Source: Carettochelys insculpta (Eukaryota > Chordata > Testudines > Carettochelyidae). From it: 64,000 nucleotides of DNA. Each line of letters begins with the position of its first letter. Positions within the stretch are counted from its first letter, which is position 1. The translations under genes were made by a program, and so were the position numbers. Below the pieces are notes generated by a model that saw only the letters and a program-made list of their open reading frames with translations, was not told the DNA's origin and did no database searches. This document shows positions 1 through 10,740 of this stretch, one piece after another. Location of the stretch: assembly GCF_033958435.1 (NCBI RefSeq), contig NC_134138.1, positions 30,720,598 to 30,784,597 on the forward strand, read 5' to 3'.

Positions 1-889
1 GCCAGCTCAAGGCTCTAGGTTCCTTATTTCTCATAAATGACATGCAGGCCCTGCTCTGATTCCACTCTATAGAGGCAAGGAGGACATACAGAAGTTATTC
101 ATGAAGGGGAATTTTTTTCAAAAATCCTTATTTTCAAAGTGACATGTAGGAGCCTAAGTCTTACTGAAAATTGGTGGGGCTTGAGGTCCCAAGTATTTGC
201 CACTTTTGAAAATTGGACTTTAGCTCCAAAATCACTGAGGCACCTTGGAAAATACACCTGTACAGGTTGTTTATCTAGGACAGAGCCATAGCTATCCAGT
301 GACTAGGGTTATCACTGTATTCAGTGAAGAATTTGCACTTCTGTGGGCTTGCCTACACTTGAAATGCCACAGTAGCACAGCTGAACCACTGAGTTCTTCA
401 GCATGGACACTACAGCTACATCTACACCAGAGAGATTTGGTGACAAAACTCGCTGAGTGTCTACACTAAAAATGCATTCTGCCGACATATTGTCGACGGA
501 ACTCAACACTTTTATCGATGGCATTCTGCCTCACCCCCAGGAGGCATAACTCCTTTCTTGTTCACAAGTGATCCATGTGGACTCTACAGGGGACCTGTAT
601 GTCAACAGACAGGGCTTCTAGGTCACCAGACAGCCCTGTCTGCTGGGCTTCCGGTTGGCCAGTCTGTGGAGAGAAGGCCAGGCAATCTGGCCACTCTCTG
701 TTGACAGAGCGGATAGACAGAATGATCTGCTTTCATGTGTGGCTACAATCTGCCAACAGAAATTTTGTTGGACGATTTCTTCTGACAGTAACTTATATGG
801 ACAAGTATCGGAGGAGTAGCTGTGTTAGTCTGGATCTGTAACAGCAAAGTAGGGTCCTGTGGCGCCTTATAGACTAACAGAAAAGTTTT

Positions 890-927
890 GAGCATGAGCT
901 TTCGTGAGCACAGACTCACTTAATCAG
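890..927 (-). ncRNA. Hammerhead-ribozyme-like motif (decayed core)
   Basis: On the minus strand the order is CTGATTA, a GUGAG/CUCAC stem-loop, GAAA, then GC-UCAU-GC-UC. This matches the hammerhead layout CUGANGA / stem II / GAAA / short stem III / UH, except that G8 of the core is changed (CUGAUUA). Stem II pairs perfectly. I do not see a convincing stem I. PLEs are known to carry hammerhead motifs in their terminal repeats. This copy is probably inactive. Confidence 0.5.
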
Positions 928-944
928 ATTTCCAAGACCAGCAT

Positions 945-982
945 CTGATGGAGTGAGTCTGTGCTCATGAAAGCTCACGCTC
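945..982 (+). ncRNA. Hammerhead-ribozyme-like motif (decayed core)
   Basis: CTGATGG is followed by a GUGAG/CUCAU hairpin, GAAA at 969-972 and a short GC-UCAC-GC stem III ending UC. The last A of CUGAUGA is G here. This motif is the plus-strand partner of the one at 890-927 in the same inverted dimer. Confidence 0.5.
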
Positions 983-1277
983 AAAACTTTTCTGTTAGTC
1001 TATAAGGTGCCACAGGACCCTACGTTGCTGTTATATGGACAAATCACTGTAGTGCAGACATAGCCTATTTGTGCTGATAGAGTTGGTTCTCCTGTTGGCA
1101 TAGGTAATCCCCCACCCAGGGAGGCAGTAGCTAGGCCAACAGAAGAAGTTTTCCATCAGTCTAACACTGTCTACACTGCTGGTTAGCTCATCTTAACTAT
1201 GCAACTCAGGGGTGTATCTTTTTCACGTAATCAAGCAATGTAGTTAAGTCAAATTAATATTCTAGTGCAGACCAAGC

Positions 1278-3857
1278 CTATGTTTTCCACAGTTGTATCT
1301 GGGAATAAGGATACTTTTCTTGAAAACCGGAGCCACACTTTGCTACATTTTTCTATCAGTATCTATAGTTAGTTCTTCTTAGATGAGATACATCTCTCTA
1401 AGCTCATATAAATAATGTATAATAAAATTATGAGTTATTCCATTAAAATAAAGTCCCTGTGGCCTCAGATTAATTTGTTAGCTGCCTGCTTGCTATTTAA
1501 AAATATATGCCGCCTGGACTTTTTTTTAATACAGATGTAAAATATTTTTAAAATGCCAAGAACATGTCATGCAATGGAAAATCGCATATTTTATCTGACT
1601 AATACTGAAAACCTTTTGATTCAAAAGGTCATAGGAAAGTAACATGGTGCAAAGCACTTTTCACAGATTCTTCAATGTGCACTTGCAGTTTAGTTTTCCA
1701 GGTTCTCTATTCTTATGCTGCTTTCTAAATACCATTTTTCTATTGCCTTTTCACTTAGCCCCTTCCACTACCTCCCCGTCGTCTTCTCCCTGAGCCCCAC
1801 CAGCTCAACCAACAGCATTAAATTCACCTAAGTTGAAATGACAACATAACAGAGCTGCTGTGGGTCACGTTTCAGAAAACGACGAAGCACGTTGATGAGA
1901 AACAATCACCAAAACATAAGCACTTATACAAGCCAGAGATAAAAGAGTCTCGTTTTCTTGGCAGCCCACATGGATGTTTTGCAATGACTGATGATATGAC
2001 TGTTATCTTGACACCATACTCTCCCATGTTTAAACTGTTTATGGGAAACAAACATCAAGTGAGAAACAGATTGCCGGAGACTAAGTAAATCACTCAAAAG
2101 GAGAACGAGTCAAGTACTGCCAGCTTTACCCACATTGTCATTGTTATGATGTAACACATTCCTCGTAACTGGTATTGTATCCAAATTTGGGCACAAAACC
2201 TTCTCTTGATCAGTTGGCTGAAATTCCCTGCCCTGTAGCAACAGTACACACACACACATGCACAACCTGAGTAAGAACAAAGCGAAACACTAGAATAATG
2301 GCATATCAAAAAGGTGGACAATGATTATACAAACTCAATTTTATCCCCTGCCCCATCCAATAAATGGTTACAATCATCTAAACCCTGCTAGTAATGATTA
2401 ATACACATTTGGTGTGCTAAACATATGGAAAAATCATCCCATCTGGACCATTTAAAATTGGGACATAGACTTTATCTTTGTTTATTTCATCCTTAGCTAA
2501 AAGGCTTATTATGAATTGCAATAATCCAAGAAGCCAACCATGGAAGACAGACAAGCTCTTTAGATAAAACCAAAAAGGCAAATTTTCTAACCGAGTACCA
2601 GATGTATTTTTGGGTTTTGCCCTTGTACATATTTAGCTGAGCTTTTCAAGTGGTGAAGATTTGCATGTTTGTTTTGCAATACTAATGAATATGTTTTAGA
2701 TTTGCATTTTAGAAAATGGAAACTTTTATCTTCTTGGGGCTTTGTAACTTAATGATTTCCAGAAGATAGTTTGGTATCCTCTTTTAACCCTTCAACATGG
2801 AAAACAAATCACTTTCCAAGGCACAGCTATATGAGGCAGGCATGGTGAATATATGTAACTCTGTCTATTGTTTATTGCTGGCATTGCACAAGATTTTTCT
2901 TCTTAATTTTCGGTCTAGTGAAACCATATGTAAATGGCAAATTATTTTTAAACTAGCTTTATTGTGATTCTTAGAAAAAACATTAAATAAAGCAAATTCT
3001 TTTGGATAAAATGATTTTTAGACATTATCTACAGCTACTACTGATTCAGTTTCCTCCAAAGTAAAGATTATTTTAGTCCAGTAAGGGAAAATATATGGTG
3101 TTACTAAATTCTTACATTTTGCGAAAATGAACACAGTCACAATTTCACAACAAAGATCGTTCTCCCTTTGATTTTCTTTTGAGATGTTACATGAAGAAAT
3201 AATTAATGAATAAAACATATTTTTTCAAAGGCTTCTTCTCGATGGTAATATTTATTTGACAAGAACCCTATCAGAAATGAAAAATTCTTCCTTAAGGAAA
3301 AACAACATTTTAGTGCAAGAGATAACTATAGCTTTGAACTTTGCATAGTTGACAAATCAGTTTGAAACAGCTTGTTTTCCAAATTCTTCCAGTGGTTTAT
3401 GTAAAAGATGATAGCAAGCTAAATATGCCCTTAAAAGCAAATGTTCTTTTCTTGTGCTAAGACCATCAAATCTGCTAAAAGGTTGAGCTTCCTTGGACAC
3501 TTAAGCAAAGCTAGAGTGCCACAAAAAGTGTGAGACAGGAAGATTTTGTTGTCATCCTGCAGTGATTAGTTGGAACACGATTAAATAGAGATTTTGAGGT
3601 TGGGGATATCAGTTGTGTATCCAAGGCCTTGCTAGCCATTTCCTTATGCAGCTGCAATAAATACATACGAAATGACATATAATGTTGCTGCCAATATATT
3701 TCTGTGTAGAGCTTCTGGGGGTCCAATTGTTATCTACTTCATTGAGTGCACCTGATAAAAGAAAGGAGAATGTTTTATCATTCTAAACAAGGAAAGCAAG
3801 GTAGCAGAGGAAGGAGCGACCATATTATTGCAAGGCAACAAGGAAGTACACAATGTG
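1278..3857. other. No gene recognised; AT-rich single-copy-looking DNA
   Basis: The stretch is AT-rich with only short incidental reading frames. I see no splice-flanked conserved exon, RNA gene or clear transposon terminus in it. It may be ancient repeat or host intergenic/intronic DNA. Confidence 0.4.
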
Positions 3858-3865
3858 TGCTTTAG

Positions 3866-4245
3866 GTTAGTGGCTCTCAAGCTTTCCAGAAGACTGTACC
3901 TCTTTCAGGAATCCAATTTGTCCTGTGTACCCCAGTTTCACCTCATTTAAAAACTACTTGCTTACAAAATCAGGCATAAAAATGCATTACAGCCCCCTAT
4001 TACTAAAAAGTGGTGTACTTTCTCATGTTTCCATATAATTATAAATCAATTGGAATATAAATGTTGTACTTAATTTCAGTGTATAGTATATAGAGCAGAA
4101 TAAGCAAGTTGCTGTGTCTGTATGAAATTGTGCTAGTGCTTTTTATGGAGCTTGTTACAAAAAATAGGTAAATATGTAGTTTGATGTACGCCCTGGAAGA
4201 CCTGTGTTTACCTAAGGGGTACACATACACTGGGTTGAGAACTTG
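3866..4245. mobile_element. hAT-like non-autonomous element with 8-bp TSD
   Basis: The ends are 'agtggctctcaagc' on the left and 'gggttgagaacttg' on the right, imperfect inverted repeats of the CAGTGGTTCTCAA type. The flanks carry a perfect 8-bp duplication TGCTTTAG (3858-3865 and 4246-4253), the TSD length expected of hAT transposons. The interior is AT-rich and non-coding. Confidence 0.7.
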
Positions 4246-4423
4246 TGCTTTAGAAGATACGGTTATGACCAATGTTCAGTTTCTTAGTGTAATCCCCTGC
4301 AGAAGCAGAACATGGGAGGAAAGTTGGGCTGTTCAAGGCTATTTTAAACCTTTGCTAAACCATTCACAGAGTGACATTTCAGCTGTTGGCGTGGCAGATA
4401 TGGGAGTCCAATAGAAAGTACCA

Positions 4424-4646
4424 ATCTAATTCTTGACCTCCCCCTCCCCACTCTCTGATTTGCTCACCTTGATTATCTTTTTCTGATTTGTCCTCCTTGC
4501 TTACTGTTTTTGGTTCTCTGTTCCCTAAATATTGAGTCTGTTCTGGTCTGACTATGGTCTGAAGAAGTGGGTCTGTCCCACGAAAGCTCACCTAATAAAC
4601 TATTTTGCTAGTCTTTAAAGTGCTACTTGACTGCTTTTTGTTTTGA
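4424..4646 (+). mobile_element. Penelope-like element 3' end, subfamily B
   Basis: This is a 5'-truncated fragment on the plus strand. A pyrimidine-rich 3' UTR leads into a hammerhead-like tail and the terminus 'gtctttaaagtgctacttg'. It is bounded by GAAAGTACCA at 4414-4423 and 4647-4656. The second of these is shared with the next PLE, so the two form a tandem insertion. The tail differs from that of the neighbour (CTGAAGA rather than CTGATGA), so it belongs to another subfamily. Confidence 0.65.
4559..4595 (+). ncRNA. Hammerhead-ribozyme-like motif, CUGAAGA type
   Basis: CTGAAGA (4559-4565) fits CUGANGA. A GUGGG/CCCAC hairpin with loop UCUGU follows, then GAAA (4582-4585), then a short stem III ending before UAA. 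All universally conserved core bases appear to be present. Stem I with the upstream 'atggt' is not evident, so self-cleavage is not assured. Confidence 0.55.
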
Positions 4647-4741
4647 GAAAGTACCAAGTATCAGAGAGGTAGCTGTGTTAGTCTGTATCTTTGAGAACAA
4701 CAAGGAGTCCTGTGGCACCTTATAGACTAACAGATATTTTG

Positions 4742-4779
4742 GATCATAAGCTTTCGTGGGCAAAGACCTACTTCATCAG
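4742..4779 (-). ncRNA. Hammerhead-ribozyme-like motif with intact core bases
   Basis: On the minus strand CTGATGA is followed by stem II (GUAGGU CUUU GCCCAC, one G/A difference from the family GUGGGU), GAAA (4752-4755 region), and stem III AGC-UUAU-GAU with one mismatch, ending at C before CAAAATATC. This is the best core in the window. It lies in the 3' tail of the PLE. I could not identify a paired stem I. Confidence 0.6.
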
Positions 4780-4981
4780 ATGCATAAGTGGGGGGGGGTA
4801 GTTTCAGAGGGGTATTTAAAGAGTGGGGTCCTGGTAAAAAGGAGGGCCATAGCTGACAAGGTCTATTCAGTCAGGGTGGAAAAGACCCATTATCAGTAAT
4901 ATGTATGAATAGAGGAAAAAACAGGTCAAATAAGACAAGGGGGAATGGCCCATTGCTAGTCTAAGGTGGAGATGTTAACAC

Positions 4982-6254
4982 CTAGGGCATAGAAGCTCCT
5001 TCAGGCATCCACTCCCAGTCTCTGTTTAATCCTTGGTTAATGGAGTCAAATTTGCAAATAAATTGCAGCTCAGAGATTTCCCTCTCCATTTGATTTTTGA
5101 AATTTCTTTGTTTCGGGACTGCCACCCTTAAATCTGCCACTGAGTGTCCAGGGAGATTGAAGTGCTCTCCCAAAGGCTTCTGTACATTCTGTACTGTTCC
5201 TGATGTCTGATTTATGTCCATTTATTTTTTTACATAGAGATTGTCCAGTTTGGCCAATGTAAATTGCAGTGGGGCACTGCTGGCTCATGATGGCATATAT
5301 TATATTAGTAGATGTGCAGGTAAAGGAGCCCCTAATGGCATCGTTGATGTTAGGTCCTGTGATGATATCACTGGTGAAGATATGTGAGCAGAGTTGGCAG
5401 TGGGGTTTGTTGCAGGGATTGGTACCAGGCTTACAGTTACTGTTTTGAGATCTATAGTGGCTGGTGAGGATTTGTTTAAGGTTGGCAGGCTGTCTGTAGG
5501 CGAGGACAGGTCTGCATCCCAAGGTTTGTGAGAGTGAAAGATCATTGTTCAGCATGGGTTGCAGATCACTGATGATGCATTGGAGAGGCCTTAGGTGGGG
5601 GCTGTACGTGATGGTCAGTGGTGTTCTCTTGTTTTTCTTGTGAGGCCTGTCTTGTAGCAGGTGGCTTCTGGGTACCCATCTGGCTCTGTCAGTCTGTTTT
5701 CTCACTTCCTTAGGTGCGTATAGTAGTTTGAAGAAAGCTTGGTAAAGGTCTTATAGATGTTTGTCTCTGTCTGATGGATCAGAGCAAATACAGTTGTACC
5801 TTAGTGCCCAGCTGTATGCAATGGATTGTGTAGTATGCCCTGGATGGAAGCTGTAGGCATGTAGATAAGCATAAAGGTCTGTGGGTTTTCGGTATAGGGT
5901 GGTACTTATGTGACCATTGCTTATCTGCACAGTAGTGTCCAGGAAGTGAATCTCTTGTGTGGACTGGTCCAGGCTAAGGTTGATGATGGGATGGAAACTG
6001 TTGAAATCACAGTGGAACTCTTCAAAAGCCTCCTTCCCATGGGTCCAGATGATGAAGATGTCATCAATGTAGCACAGGTAAAAGAGGGGTGCTAGAGGAC
6101 AAGAAATGAGAAAGTGTTGTTCCAGGTGAGCCATAAAAATGTTGGCATACTGTGGGGCCATGCAGGTGCCCATAGCAGTACCACTGATTTGAAGGTATAA
6201 TTTGTCCTTAAATCTGAAATAGTTGTAGGTGAGGACAAAGCCACAAAGCTCCAC
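4982..6254 (-). pseudogene. PLE reverse transcriptase / GIY-YIG endonuclease (broken)
   Basis: In PLEs this protein primes and copies the element RNA and nicks the target. Visible from the N-terminal side: a reverse transcriptase core with SGTAMGTCMAPQYANIFM, the catalytic motif YIDDIF, and the downstream FLDTTV and LYRKPTD blocks. A basic linker follows, then a C-terminal GIY-YIG domain with NIIYAI and AIYIGQTGQSL. The frame runs from 6254, meets one in-frame TAA at 5751-5753, continues, and shifts near 5200-5220. It then ends with ISELQFICKFDSINQGLNRD at about 4982. N-terminal reverse transcriptase motifs are absent (5' truncation). The chosen end includes the conserved C-terminal ELQFICKFD block, which recurs in the PLE fragment at 9.2 kb. 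The family assignment is firm; the copy is dead. Confidence 0.85.
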
Positions 6255-6414
6255 AACCTGTCTTATTTTACCTGTTTTTTCCTCTCTTCATACATACTAC
6301 TAATAGTGGGCCTTTTCCACCCTGACTGAATAGACCTTGTCAGCTGTGGCCCTCCCTTTTACTGGGACCCCACTCTTTAAATACCTTTCTGAAACCACCC
6401 CCCCACGCATGCAT

Positions 6415-6452
6415 CTGATGAAGCGGGTCTTTGCCCACAAAAGCTTATGCTC
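6415..6452 (+). ncRNA. Hammerhead-ribozyme-like motif, GAAA mutated
   Basis: CTGATGA and the stem II hairpin (GCGGGU/GCCCAC) are intact, and stem III GC-UUAU-GC-UC is perfect. The GAAA is AAAA at 6439-6442, which should abolish catalysis. It lies in the inverted 5' pseudo-LTR. Confidence 0.5.
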
Positions 6453-6511
6453 CAAAATATCTATTAGTCTATAAGGGGCCACAGGACTTCTTGTTCTCCT
6501 AGAAAGTACCA

Positions 6512-8639
6512 GTAGATTAACATAGTATTGAACTTGCTTGCCATATGAATGTCACCCTAACAAGGAGCCAGCTCCACAGCTGGTGTAAATCAGCAGAACT
6601 CCATAGAAGGCAACAAAACTATGCTCATTTACCACAGCTGAAAATTTTGCCCACTATGTTAATAGTAGGCTATGGGATATGCTCAGAAGTATGCATCTGA
6701 AATCAGATATTAAAGCCTGAAGGGACTGTTATGGTCACCTCCATAACATGGTATCGGGGACGTAGAATTTCAGCCATAGAATTCCTCAACTCAGATTTTA
6801 TTTCAGGTGTATTGTATTTGTCTCTGACATGGAATCATCTCTGAATGGGACAGGTGTGGTTTCTGTAAAGGATATAATGTCTGATTTTGATCTTATTAAG
6901 ACCAATTTTCCATCATTACAGTTCAGTCAACTTTCATGGCATTACTCCTGGCTTCTGAAGGTGTAAATGAGGACAGAATAAAGTCAGTAATTCTGTTCAC
7001 TTTACTTTGCAATTGATTTTCCTTTTATATTGACTGTAACTGTAACACATCATTTTTCGGCAACACGGGCATCCATGTAAGATTGTTAGACAGTAACTGA
7101 GCATGCACAGCTGTAGCAGGAATAATACTATATCTAATGCTACAGATCTATAGTCTGTGTTTAAATGAATGAGGCACACACTCCCCAAGGCAGGACATCA
7201 TTCAGTGTGTGCTTTGAAGGAGGCAGGGGCTTTGGGCTAGGAAATGTAATCAGTGAGAAGGGCTTGGTAAAATGAACCAGCTAAGCCTGATGTAAACTCA
7301 GTCTCTTTTCCTGAGCTGATGTAAGGGATGATACCATTGTCTTAAGTTAAGTGTTCGTGAGGACTGATTAAAAACTTGATCTTGTCCCTTAGCTAGATAA
7401 AACCAGGGTGTTACCTGTACGGCTTTTCTTGTGTATTGGCATAACGCTACTGTCTATGCTTATGCAGTCACATGCTATTTTTTGCAGCAGATCCTCACTT
7501 CATACAGTGCATGTGGTGGATGGAGAATGGAGCAGACGCTGTAGGAAGAAAATGAATACCATCCTAGACCAGACACTGACACACCCAGGAGAAGTGGGGT
7601 CTATCTTTGGCTCTATTTCAGAATTCTGGTGGGATACTGCATGTTTCAACTAACCATAGACATCAACTCCATTGGTTGTCCAGGGCTGTAGCACCCACGG
7701 AAAAAAATTAGTGGGTGCGTAGCATTCACTGACAGCCAGCTTTCTCTTCTACCCAGAGACCCTCCTGCCCACTGGTAGCCCTAAATGTCAACTCCTCTCC
7801 CTCACAGCACCTCCCACCTGCTTCAATCAATGAGACCTCAAAATGCACTGCCTTTTCAGTTCTGAATGACCATATGACATGGCCTTGCTGCCTCAGCCAA
7901 GGTGTTTATGACCAGCTTAAAAACCTTGAGAAACTGACAGCCTAGCCCTATAAAGTACACCCACCAAATTCTGTCCTGAAAGACACGCATGTAACACTGC
8001 TGAATTTTCCAAAAGGCAGATTCTATGGATGTAAGAGGCTTGCAGGCTGACCATATGAAGCCTTCTCCTTATGCATCACATAGACTTCAAGGAGAGCTCA
8101 GTCAGTGTCATTGTGACTTTGTGTAGTTGAAAGTATTGGGCAAAATCCTGTATTCATACAAAACTCCCCATGAAGTCAATAATATTTTAATGTCATTTTG
8201 CTACATTGAATTACAGTTCATCATGCACTTTGCAACCCAGATTTCTTGGGATCATGTTGGATGGAAACTTGGCATCAGAAGTACAAGCCTGGATTTTATT
8301 TTAGGTTTTAAAGAAAAATATTATAATCCTTGAATCCTTTCCTGATTTATAGAGCAGCAAATCCCACATATTTTATAGTGTTCCATACATTTCCCCTCCA
8401 CTTCCCCCCATATTTTGGACCAACTATGGAAATTTAATGGGTATTTTTGTTAAGTACAGAAACTGATTTTCATTTAACATTTTGCAGGTTCCAACACTGC
8501 CAGTTGCATGGAAGAGCTTGTAAGTCTGAGGAATTGTGCATATTTCAGGGGTGTTTCCTATCAGGAGAGGTGAGAAGTGTTGAGCACCCACAATTTAAAT
8601 TCCATGATACTCTGGGGCCCGATACTGTCACGGACAGGA
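6512..8639. other. No gene; old repeat scraps
   Basis: The stretch 6700-6810 resembles the 3' end of an old CR1 on the minus strand ('gcctgaagggactgttatggtca'-like wording). At 7676-7800 a 'gtagcacccacgg...gtgggtgc' stretch is shared loosely with 43.54-43.67 kb. The remainder shows nothing recognisable. Confidence 0.3.
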
Positions 8640-8812
8640 ATTAAAAGGTCAGGCTAAATTAAGATTAAATGGGGAATGGATGTTTTTATAGAAGCTGTGC
8701 TGTAGGTCAAATGGGAGTTAATTCAGGTGAGTTTTTTTGGCCTGTGTTATGCAGGAGGACTGATTAGATGATTGCAGTGCTTCTTTCTGGCCTTATAATC
8801 CATGAAGGGAGG
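8640..8812 (+). mobile_element. CR1 3'-end fragment
   Basis: The wording 'ggcctgtgttatgcaggagg' followed by 'tagatgattgcagtgctt' and 'tctggccttataatc' is the standard 3' UTR of older amniote CR1 LINEs. No coding sequence remains. Confidence 0.6.
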
Positions 8813-9177
8813 GCTACCAATATTTCAGGTCCCCAAAAAGAGGATACTGCTGGAGAGGAAAGAAGAGCTGGAAGTACAGTTGGCAAGTGTTGGAGGGGAT
8901 ATCTGGGGTACTGAAAGTGTGTGTGTGTGTACTACAGGGGGCATTTCAGGGTATTGAAGGGGGTACCTATGGCATGTATAGTGGGCAGAGGTATTTGACA
9001 TGGTGCTAGAAGGGTGTGTGTGCGCTTGGAGCAGCATTTCAGGATATTGAATGGGATATCTATGGCTTCACTCTCGAGACTGGGGTAGTGTTGTCCTCTG
9101 TCATGAGATAGGGCACCTGGTATGGGCCTGGGATGCAGTGCCAGCCCATCAGTCAGCACCTCCCTGGGAATCTCTAC

Positions 9178-9585
9178 CCTCCAGAGAAACTTCTGAGCTG
9201 CAATTCATTTGCGAATTTGACACCCTCAACCAAGGACTAAACAGAGACTGGGAGTGGTTGGCCAATTACAAAAGCAGTTTCTCTGCTCTTGCTGTTCACA
9301 CCTCCACGTTCACTATTGATAATGGGTCACATCCCCCCTAAGTAAACTGACTTGATTTCTCTTCTCTTGATGTTCACAACTCCACATTAACTACTGATAA
9401 TGTGCCACATACTCCATGACTGAACAGACTTTGTCAGCTCTGGCCATCCCCTTGACTGAGACTCCCTCTTTAAACCCTCCTCTGAAACCCCACCACTCAT
9501 GCATCTGATAAAGTGGGTCTTTGCCCATGGAAGCTTGTGCTCCAAAATATCTGTTAGTCCATAAGGTGCCACAGGACTTCTTGTT
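9178..9585 (+). mobile_element. Penelope-like element 3' end
   Basis: The translation around 9195-9270 gives ELQFICEFDTLNQGLNRDWE, the same C-terminal block as the PLE at 5 kb. A 3' UTR and a decayed hammerhead-like tail follow (CTGATAA, stem II GUGGGU/GCCCAU, GGAA). It ends in 'ccacaggacttcttgttg'. It is 5'-truncated and single-orientation, unlike the dimers. Confidence 0.65.
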
Positions 9586-10487
9586 GTTTGTGCACCAAAA
9601 TGCTACTCCGAGGAAAAATGGTGACAGGAGTTAGGTCTCCCCCTGTTGTGCACTAGCTGAGAGGTACCAAAGTTCTGAGCATACCTTCTGGCACTATATA
9701 GGCTAAGGGGAAGTTGGAGGGGGGGTGTCACATCCTCCAATATTTCACCAGAGGGGGATTTGACCCATCGATAGTAAAGTTACAGGACCACAGCACTGCC
9801 CTGCTGGCTGTAAGTCATGTTGAAGCATCTCCCAAAAACTTGCCCTGGGTGAGAGAAAAGTGAATTTTTGCTTTGACTTAAAATCTTTTTTAGCCATGGG
9901 AAAAACCACTGAAATGGCACCAGAAAATCCCTTTTTCTTTCTTTGCAATATTTTGCAATATTAATGCAGATTAATTTTACGGTTCAGAGTGCCATTAAAT
10001 AGAATGGGATTCTTGCAGAAGTGATTCCCATGGGGTTTTGTGAAATCAAGATAATAGACAGTCAACAGGTGCTATTTTGCATATGATTGCGGCGAACAAT
10101 ATGGAGTGGTTCTTCATCTGCAATTTTTCTCTCCGAGAGAGCTTTCAAAGACCCTAAATCTCATTTATGGGACCCCTAGGATCTGGGGAGAGCACATTAA
10201 ACTGCAATATTAAATGTAACACAGTAACAACAGCACAATATGATGCACAAATAACAAAATAAATGATTAATATACAAACTCGCTAAAACTCATTCACTGT
10301 GAATACTCCCTGTAGTTCAAACATGCTGGTAGGGTTCCTTCAAGTGACTAAACAATAGTGTTCTGAAACTCTTCCCTGCCAGCAGTTATTTAAGATAATT
10401 ATGTAATTTTTTCTCATTCATTGAGGGCCAAGAAAGTAAGATAATAGGTGAAGTTTTCAGTGGCCTCTAAGCAACTAAGGCTTCTAA
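9586..10487. other. No gene recognised
   Basis: No credible coding or RNA feature and no clear transposon ends are visible. Confidence 0.3.
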
Positions 10488-10740
10488 GGGCATGTCTACA
10501 CTTACACTTACTAGACAAAACTTTTGTCATTCACAGGTCTTAACTCCACTTCCCCATAAATGACAGAGTTTTGCTGTGACAAGTGGAAGTGTGAGCACAA
10601 CTTGTTTGTCAGAACCACTCTCATGATGCCAAAGCAAAACCCCTTATGTAAGAGGTGGAAGTATTCTGTTGGCAAAAATGCCAACAAACAGCATTCACAC
10701 AAGCTGATCTCACAAAAGCTGCTTAGTGCAGACTTATGCT
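10488..10740. mobile_element. MITE with GGCATGTCTACACT terminus
   Basis: The left end GGCATGTCTACACTT and the right end AGTGCAGACTTATGCT are imperfect inverted repeats. The interior has 'gttggcaaaaatgccaac' and 'ttttgtcatt' motifs resembling the MITEs at 0.4 and 27.6 kb. Two short opposite-strand frames across it are a by-product of its partial palindromy. Confidence 0.45.

Larger units (their letters stand above)
805..1030. mobile_element. Inverted PLE 3'-end dimer with 12-bp TSD
   Basis: A minus-strand arm (805 to about 930) and a plus-strand arm (about 940-1030) carry the same PLE tail, including 'cttatagactaacag' and its inverse 'ctgttagtctataag'. Both 3' ends therefore point outward. 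The unit is bounded by a perfect 12-bp direct repeat TTATATGGACAA at 793-804 and 1031-1042. The dimer thus inserted as one piece into the pre-existing MITE. It has no coding capacity. Each arm holds a hammerhead-like core, listed separately. Confidence 0.75.
413..1068. mobile_element. Inner MITE with GTCGACA / TGTCAACAG subterminal repeats
   Basis: The ends are AGCTACATCTACACC on the left and the inverse of GGCTATGTCTGCACTACA on the right. Internal motifs such as 'ttgtcgac', 'gtcaacagac', 'gttgacagag' and 'gccaacaga' repeat in both orientations. The same motif set recurs in the MITEs near 16.6, 27.6 and 48.7 kb. The element sits inside the outer MITE and itself hosts the PLE dimer at 805-1030. 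Confidence 0.5.
345..1277. mobile_element. Outer Harbinger-type MITE, split by a second MITE
   Basis: The left end reads GGCTTGCCTACACTTG and the right end is the imperfect inverse, AGTGCAGACCAAGCC. The body has the look of a common reptilian non-autonomous DNA transposon: a 'cagctgaaccactgag' start and a right half containing 'aggggtgtatctttttcac'. The element is interrupted by the feature at 413-1068. No coding content is credible; the short frames across it are incidental. The superfamily (PIF/Harbinger) is inferred from the GGCYTRGTCTACACT-type terminus only. Confidence 0.5.
4657..6501 (-). mobile_element. Penelope-like retroelement with inverted 5' pseudo-LTR
   Basis: The body runs on the minus strand: partial reverse transcriptase, GIY-YIG endonuclease, 3' UTR, then a hammerhead-bearing tail ending at 4657. 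At the other side (about 6262-6501) the same 3' UTR plus tail recurs in plus orientation, giving an inverted pseudo-LTR arrangement typical of PLEs. Flanking 10-bp repeats GAAAGTACCA lie at 4647-4656 and 6502-6511. The element is 5'-truncated, because the N-terminal half of the reverse transcriptase is missing. Confidence 0.8.
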
